64,000 bases of DNA from Brevibacterium luteolum (GTDB lineage Bacteria > Actinomycetota > Actinomycetes > Actinomycetales > Brevibacteriaceae): assembly GCF_013004595.1 (NCBI RefSeq), contig NZ_JABEMC010000002.1, positions 372,001 through 436,000 of the forward strand, written 5' to 3'. A program made the translations under genes and the position numbers. Every line of letters starts with the position of its first letter. Position 1 is the first letter of the stretch. The notes beneath the pieces are model-generated. The model saw only the letters and a program-made list of their open reading frames with translations, had not been told where the DNA came from and searched no databases. This document shows, piece after piece, positions 59,872 to 64,000 of the stretch.

Positions 59872-60797
59872 AGCGCTTCGCCGCCCGCATCCTCGGCCCC
59901 GGAGCGCTCGCGTTCCCCACCTGGGCCTACGTCGTGTTCTTCTTCGTCATCCCCGTCGCCCTCGTACTCTGGTACAGCTTCGGGTACAAGCCCGACGAAT
60001 TCACCACCGTGTCGATGGAGCAGCTGAGCTTCGACCGCTACTCCGAAGCCTTGACCTCCTCATCCCTGGCGACGTTCCTCGCCACTTTGCGGATCTCGAT
60101 CGTCGGCACCATCATCTGCCTGCTCATCTCCATCCCGTTCGCCTACTGGCTGGCCGTCAAAGTCCGGCCCGAACGGCGCGGACTGCTGCTGGCGCTGGTG
60201 ATGGTGCCGTTCTGGACGAACTTCCTCGTGCGCACCCTCGGCTGGCAGATCATGCTCTCCAACGAGGGCTTCGTCTCCAAGACCCTCCAGGCCATCGGCT
60301 TATCCGACGGAGGCCTCGACATCCTCTACACCCGCACCGCCGTGCAGATCGGCGTGGTCTACAACTACCTGCCGCTCATGATCCTGCCGCTGTTCGTGGC
60401 CATGGACGCAGCCGGACGGCACCTGCGCGAAGCCAGCTACGACCTCGGCGCCGGACCCTGGAAGACCTTCTTCACCGTCACCCTGCCGCTGGCCATGCCC
60501 GGCGTGGTCTCCGGCTGCCTGCTCGTGTTCATCCCGCTCAACGGCGACTACGTCACCGCCACCGTGCTCGGCGGAGCGAGCGGCTCGATGGCCGGCCAGC
60601 TTATCGCCAACCAGTTCAACACCGCCCAGAACTGGGCACTCGGCGCGGCGATGGCCGTCATCCTCATGCTCGCCACCCTTATCGTCGTCGCGCTCGGCGG
60701 GCTGCTGCTGTGGGGGCTGCGCTCACTGATGGAGAGGCTGAACTCGGTGCGCATCACCCCGCCCGAGCCGGCCGTGAGCGAAGGGAGCCGCGCATGA
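59868..60797 (+). CDS. potB: Spermidine/putrescine ABC permease PotB
   Basis: A 309-aa permease with six membrane helices and the inner-membrane EAA loop (REASYDLGAGPWKTFFTVTLPLAMPG) that contacts PotA. WTNFLVRTLGWQIML is typical of PotB. Overlaps potD and potC by four bases each (ATGA). Paired with PotC it forms the channel of the polyamine importer. Confidence 0.94.
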   Translation: MKRFAARILGPGALAFPTWAYVVFFFVIPVALVLWYSFGYKPDEFTTVSMEQLSFDRYSEALTSSSLATFLATLRISIVGTIICLLISIPFAYWLAVKVRPERRGLLLALVMVPFWTNFLVRTLGWQIMLSNEGFVSKTLQAIGLSDGGLDILYTRTAVQIGVVYNYLPLMILPLFVAMDAAGRHLREASYDLGAGPWKTFFTVTLPLAMPGVVSGCLLVFIPLNGDYVTATVLGGASGSMAGQLIANQFNTAQNWALGAAMAVILMLATLIVVALGGLLLWGLRSLMERLNSVRITPPEPAVSEGSRA

Positions 60798-61636
60798 GAC
60801 GTCAGGCCCGCGACCTCGGGTTCACCCTGTGGGGTGTGCTCGTCTTCATCTACCTCTTCGCCCCGATCGCCGTCATCGTCGCCTACTCCTTCAACACCGG
60901 GCGCATCCTCGCCTCCTGGCAGGGATTCGGCTTCGACGCCTACATCTCGGGCATCAACAACGACGTCATCGTCTCCTCGGTCATCACCAGCCTGCAGGCC
61001 GCCGTCGGCTCTGCGCTGCTGGCCACCGTGCTCGGCACCCTCGGCGGCATCGCGCTCGCCCGCGCCAGGCTCGGCACCTGGTGGGCCCTCGGCCTGACCG
61101 GACTGCTGGCGACCACGCTCGTGACCCCGGAGATCGTCGACGGCATCTCGTTCCTGCCGTGGTTCGTCACCCTCGGCGTGGACGCGGACCTCACCTGGTT
61201 CAACAACGGGCTTGTGCGCCTCATCGTGTCCCATGCGATGTTCTCCGTGGCCGTCGTGACCTTCATCGTCCGCGCCCGCATGGCCGGCGTCGACACCTCC
61301 CTGCAGGAGGCCAGCGCCGACCTCGGGGCGACCCCGTGGACGACCTTCCGCCGGGTCACCCTGCCGATCGCCGCCCCCGGCGTGATGGCCGGTGCGCTCA
61401 TGTCGTTCACCCTCAGCCTCGACAACACGATCCTCTCCAGCTTCGTCCAGCAGCCCGGCTACACGCCCTGGCCGGTCTACATCTTCTCCGCCGTGCGCGT
61501 GGCGCTGCGCCCAGAGGTCGCCGCGATCTCGACGGTGATGCTGCTGCTGACCCTCATCGCCCTCGCACTTGTCGGCCTCGTGCTGCGCCGCTCGGGCGAA
61601 TCATCCACCGACATCGTCAAAACCATCGTGAGGTAG
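60794..61636 (+). CDS. potC: Spermidine/putrescine ABC permease PotC
   Basis: A 280-aa permease with six membrane helices and the EAA motif (QEASADLGATPWTTFRRVTLPIAAPG). SFTLSLDNTILSSFVQQPG is the PotC-type C-terminal region. ATG 60794 begins MRRQARDLGF and overlaps the potB stop by four bases; longer frames are artefacts. It ends two bases before the oxidase gene. Confidence 0.94.
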   Translation: MRRQARDLGFTLWGVLVFIYLFAPIAVIVAYSFNTGRILASWQGFGFDAYISGINNDVIVSSVITSLQAAVGSALLATVLGTLGGIALARARLGTWWALGLTGLLATTLVTPEIVDGISFLPWFVTLGVDADLTWFNNGLVRLIVSHAMFSVAVVTFIVRARMAGVDTSLQEASADLGATPWTTFRRVTLPIAAPGVMAGALMSFTLSLDNTILSSFVQQPGYTPWPVYIFSAVRVALRPEVAAISTVMLLLTLIALALVGLVLRRSGESSTDIVKTIVR

Positions 61637-61638
61637 CC

Positions 61639-63036
61639 ATGTCCATCACCCCTGAGATGATCTCCTCGAGCCTCGCCGGCGTCTCGCACGTCCCATACTG
61701 GCTCGATGACCCCGCCAGGCCCGAGGCGGGCCCCGCCCTAGTCGGAGACCGCACCTGCGATCTCGCCGTCGTCGGCGGCGGGTTCACCGGTCTGTGGACG
61801 GCCCTGCAGGCCAAGGAGCGCGACCCCGGTCGGCACGTCGTGCTGCTGGAAGGCGGCCGTATCGGCTGGGCCGCCTCCGGGCGCAACGGCGGGTTCTGCG
61901 AAGCCAGCCTCACCCATGGCCACGAGAACGGCGTCAAGCACCTGCCGGAGGAGAACGACGAGCTCAGCCGGCTCGGCTACGAGAACCTCGACGCGATCGA
62001 AGATGCTGTCGCCCGCTACGGGCTCGACTGCGACTTCGAGCGCTCCGGGCTCATCCAGATCGCCACCGAGGACTACCAGATCCCCAGCCTGCGTCAGGCG
62101 CACAATCCGGAAGAAGGCGAGGTCTACCTCGACGGCGAGGAGCTGCGCGAGCGCATCGACTCCCCGACCTATCTGGGCGGGCTGCGGCTTGATCGGGAGT
62201 GCGCGATCATCAACCCGGCCAGACTGTGCTGGGAGCTGCTGCGCGTCTGCCGTGAGCTCGGCGTCGAAGTGTACGAGAACACCATCGTGCGCAGGCTCAC
62301 CGACAGCGGGGACACCGTCACGCTGACCACTGACGCCGGCACACTCACCGCCGGGCGCGCAGCACTCGGCACGAACGCGTTCCCCGCACTGCTCAAGCGG
62401 GTCAAATGGCACACCGCACCGGTATACGACTACGCACTCATGACCGAACCGCTCAGCGATGAGCAGTGGGCGGCGATCGGCTGGAACGGCAGGGAGGGCC
62501 TGGCCGACTCGGCCAACCGGTTCCACTACTACCGGCGCACCGTCGACGGCCGGATCCTGTTCGGCGGCTGGGACGCCGTGTACTACTACGGTCGGCGCGT
62601 CTCCAGTCGCTTCGACACCCGGCAGGAGACCTTCGAAACTCTCGCCCGGCACTTCTTCGAGACCTTCCCGCAGGCCACCGGCATCCGCTTCACCCACGCC
62701 TGGGGCGGGGCGATCGACACCTGCACTCGGTTCTTCTCCTTCTTCGACACCGCCTATGCGGGCAAGGTCGCCTACGCCGCCGGGTTCACCGGCCTCGGCG
62801 TCGGGGCCTCCCGGTTCGCCGGTACCGTCATGCTCGATCTGCTCACCGGTGAGCCGACTGAGCTGACCGAACTGGAGATGGTGAAGAAGAAGCCGCTGCC
62901 GTTCCCACCTGAGCCGTTCATGTGGGCCGGAGCGAAGATGACGACCCGCGCGCTCATCAAGTCCGACGAGAACGAAGGCAGGCGCGGCCCGCTGCTCAAG
63001 ACGCTCGACGCATTCGGGGTCGGCTTTGACTCATAG
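61639..63036 (+). CDS. FAD-dependent amine oxidase, PuuB-like (DAO family)
   Basis: A 465-aa flavoprotein of the D-amino-acid oxidase family. The FAD site is CDLAVVGGGFTGLWTALQAKE with VVLLEGGRIGWAASGRNGGF; the C-terminus has AYAAGFTGLGVGASRFAGTVM. Closest in type are gamma-glutamylputrescine oxidase (PuuB) and related amine oxidases, which use O2 to make an aldehyde, ammonia and H2O2. It is the last gene of the aldehyde dehydrogenase-potABCD operon. No PuuA ligase is encoded in the window, so it may act on free amines or the ligase lies elsewhere. GAGGTAGCC precedes the ATG. Confidence 0.87.
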   Translation: MSITPEMISSSLAGVSHVPYWLDDPARPEAGPALVGDRTCDLAVVGGGFTGLWTALQAKERDPGRHVVLLEGGRIGWAASGRNGGFCEASLTHGHENGVKHLPEENDELSRLGYENLDAIEDAVARYGLDCDFERSGLIQIATEDYQIPSLRQAHNPEEGEVYLDGEELRERIDSPTYLGGLRLDRECAIINPARLCWELLRVCRELGVEVYENTIVRRLTDSGDTVTLTTDAGTLTAGRAALGTNAFPALLKRVKWHTAPVYDYALMTEPLSDEQWAAIGWNGREGLADSANRFHYYRRTVDGRILFGGWDAVYYYGRRVSSRFDTRQETFETLARHFFETFPQATGIRFTHAWGGAIDTCTRFFSFFDTAYAGKVAYAAGFTGLGVGASRFAGTVMLDLLTGEPTELTELEMVKKKPLPFPPEPFMWAGAKMTTRALIKSDENEGRRGPLLKTLDAFGVGFDS

Positions 63037-63131
63037 CATCCGCCGCGACTGGGTCGGCCACGGCGGGGTCCGCCGCGGCTGGGTCCGCCGGGACTGTGCT
63101 GGCTGCCAGGTTCTCCTGAGAGAGTAGGACT

Positions 63132-64000
63132 ATGGCAGTCTTCACGAGTTCGCTGGTCGTTCCGCATCCTCTGCACACCGTCTTCGATTGGCATCGACGG
63201 CCCGGGGCGCTGACCCGGCTGAGCCCGGAATGGGCGATGCAGATCGAACAGGAGGCCGAGCCCCTGACGCCGGGCTCGCAGGCGTCGATGAAGATCACCC
63301 TGCCCGGCACGCACGGGCTCGTGCGCACCCCCTTCTCCGTCGAACACGCCGCCGGGCCGAGTGAGCACTCCTTCATCGACCGGCAGGTGCGGGGTCCGCT
63401 GAGCTCCTGGGAGCACACCCACACCTTCACCGAGGTGACCGGCGCTGAATCCGTCGGCTCGGCCTTCACCCGGATCGACGACCACATCGACTACAGCTTC
63501 GCTCCCGGCATCCTGCCCGGCGCGACCGAGATCGACGCGGCCGCGATGGAACCGACGCTGCGGGCGATCTTCAACGCCCGCAGCGAACGGCTGCTCGCCG
63601 ATCTCGCCTACCAGGATGAGCTCACCGCGATCGGCGGGCCGGAGCGGAAGAAGGTCCTCATTGCTGGTGCCTCAGGCACCGTCGGCTCACAGGTCGCCGC
63701 CCTCCTGTCGACCGGTGGACACGAGGTGCGCACACTGGTGCGCGACACCCCGTGGAAGGACTCCGAGGTCAAATGGAACCCCGACCTCGGCATCCTCGAC
63801 CCCAACGCACTCGCCTGGGCCGACGTCGTCATCCACCTAGGCGGCGCGACCATCGGCACCCGCTTCTCACCGGCGGCCAAGGATCGGATCATGCGCTCGC
63901 GGCGCGATTCGACGAAGCTCATCGTGCTCACCATGGAGCAGCTGTCGGAGACCCGCCGACCCGAGGCGTTCATCTGCGCCTCGGCGATCGGCTACTACGG
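63132..64000 (+). CDS. TIGR01777-family epimerase with N-terminal SRPBCC-like domain (partial)
   Basis: The frame opens at ATG 63132 (MAVFTSSLVVPHPLHTVFDW) and remains open to the window's edge, about 289 codons. Residues 1-160 resemble an SRPBCC/START-type ligand-binding domain (LTRLSPEWAMQIEQEAEP, GPLSSWEHTHTFTEV). From about residue 175, KKVLIAGASGTVGSQVAALL is a Rossmann NAD(P) motif, followed by VVIHLGGATIGTRFSPAAK and ICASAIGYYG, the TIGR01777 (YfcH-like) epimerase pattern. Function is unknown. The C-terminus lies outside. The 95 bases upstream contain three copies of a CCGCCGCGRCTGGGT-like repeat. Confidence 0.88.
   Translation, partial: MAVFTSSLVVPHPLHTVFDWHRRPGALTRLSPEWAMQIEQEAEPLTPGSQASMKITLPGTHGLVRTPFSVEHAAGPSEHSFIDRQVRGPLSSWEHTHTFTEVTGAESVGSAFTRIDDHIDYSFAPGILPGATEIDAAAMEPTLRAIFNARSERLLADLAYQDELTAIGGPERKKVLIAGASGTVGSQVAALLSTGGHEVRTLVRDTPWKDSEVKWNPDLGILDPNALAWADVVIHLGGATIGTRFSPAAKDRIMRSRRDSTKLIVLTMEQLSETRRPEAFICASAIGYY

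Noticed and set aside
59831..60793. Long N-terminal extension of potC through potB
   Set aside because: Frame-shifted reading of potB; ATG 60794 overlaps the potB stop as in the other pot junctions.

Overview
This is a high-GC actinobacterial chromosome segment from the replication-origin-proximal region. The evidence is gyrB-gyrA followed by a DUF3566 gene, tRNA-Ile and tRNA-Ala, and later ppiA, crgA, a DUF881 gene, pabA and the fhaA-fhaB-stp-rodA-pbpA-pknA-pknB operon. Mycobacterium and many other actinobacteria keep the same order. The choline oxidase, BCCT choline carrier, class E sortase and polyamine genes point to Micrococcales. I would guess Brevibacterium or a close relative; that name is inference.

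Layout. 1-6.3 kb: end of an unknown membrane-protein gene, gyrB, gyrA, DUF3566, tRNA-Ile, a 39-aa DLW-39-type peptide, tRNA-Ala and a strong terminator. 6.3-31.6 kb: a metabolic block that relatives such as M. tuberculosis lack at this position. It holds a four-carbon acid-sugar operon (GntP permease, DUF1537 kinase, PdxA2 dehydrogenase, DeoR regulator), a Tat signal peptide separated by one in-frame TGA from a peptidoglycan amidase, a class V aminotransferase, a choline-to-betaine operon (BCCT carrier, betaine aldehyde dehydrogenase, choline oxidase), flotillin, a translationally coupled operon for a 2OG-Fe(II) oxygenase with MetF and MetE, a two-component system divergent from an FtsX/MacB-like exporter, and a NERD-helicase protein fused to a hexapeptide acetyltransferase. 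31.6-51 kb: the conserved division and cell-wall block, interrupted by a putative restriction-modification pair between crgA and the DUF881 gene. 51-64 kb: tRNA-Leu, an amidohydrolase, a deletion scar joining two broken genes, and a complete-looking polyamine uptake and catabolism cluster (aminotransferase, Lrp/AsnC regulator, aminobutyraldehyde dehydrogenase, PotABCD-type transporter, PuuB-like oxidase). A TIGR01777-family epimerase gene runs off the right edge.

How the genes work together. The kinase/FHA operon senses peptidoglycan (PASTA domains) and carries the elongation pair RodA-PbpA, with Stp as the opposing phosphatase. The choline operon imports choline and oxidises it in two steps to the osmoprotectant glycine betaine. 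The polyamine cluster imports putrescine or spermidine and converts it by transamination and/or oxidation, then aldehyde oxidation, towards GABA. Several promoter regions carry visible operators: 21-bp-spaced repeats before the met operon, a 20-bp tandem repeat before gntP, three palindromes before betT, and an inverted repeat between asnC and the aldehyde dehydrogenase gene.

Most other long reading frames are antisense or frame-shifted shadows of high-GC genes and were left out. Function calls rest on motifs and context read by eye; no database search was run.
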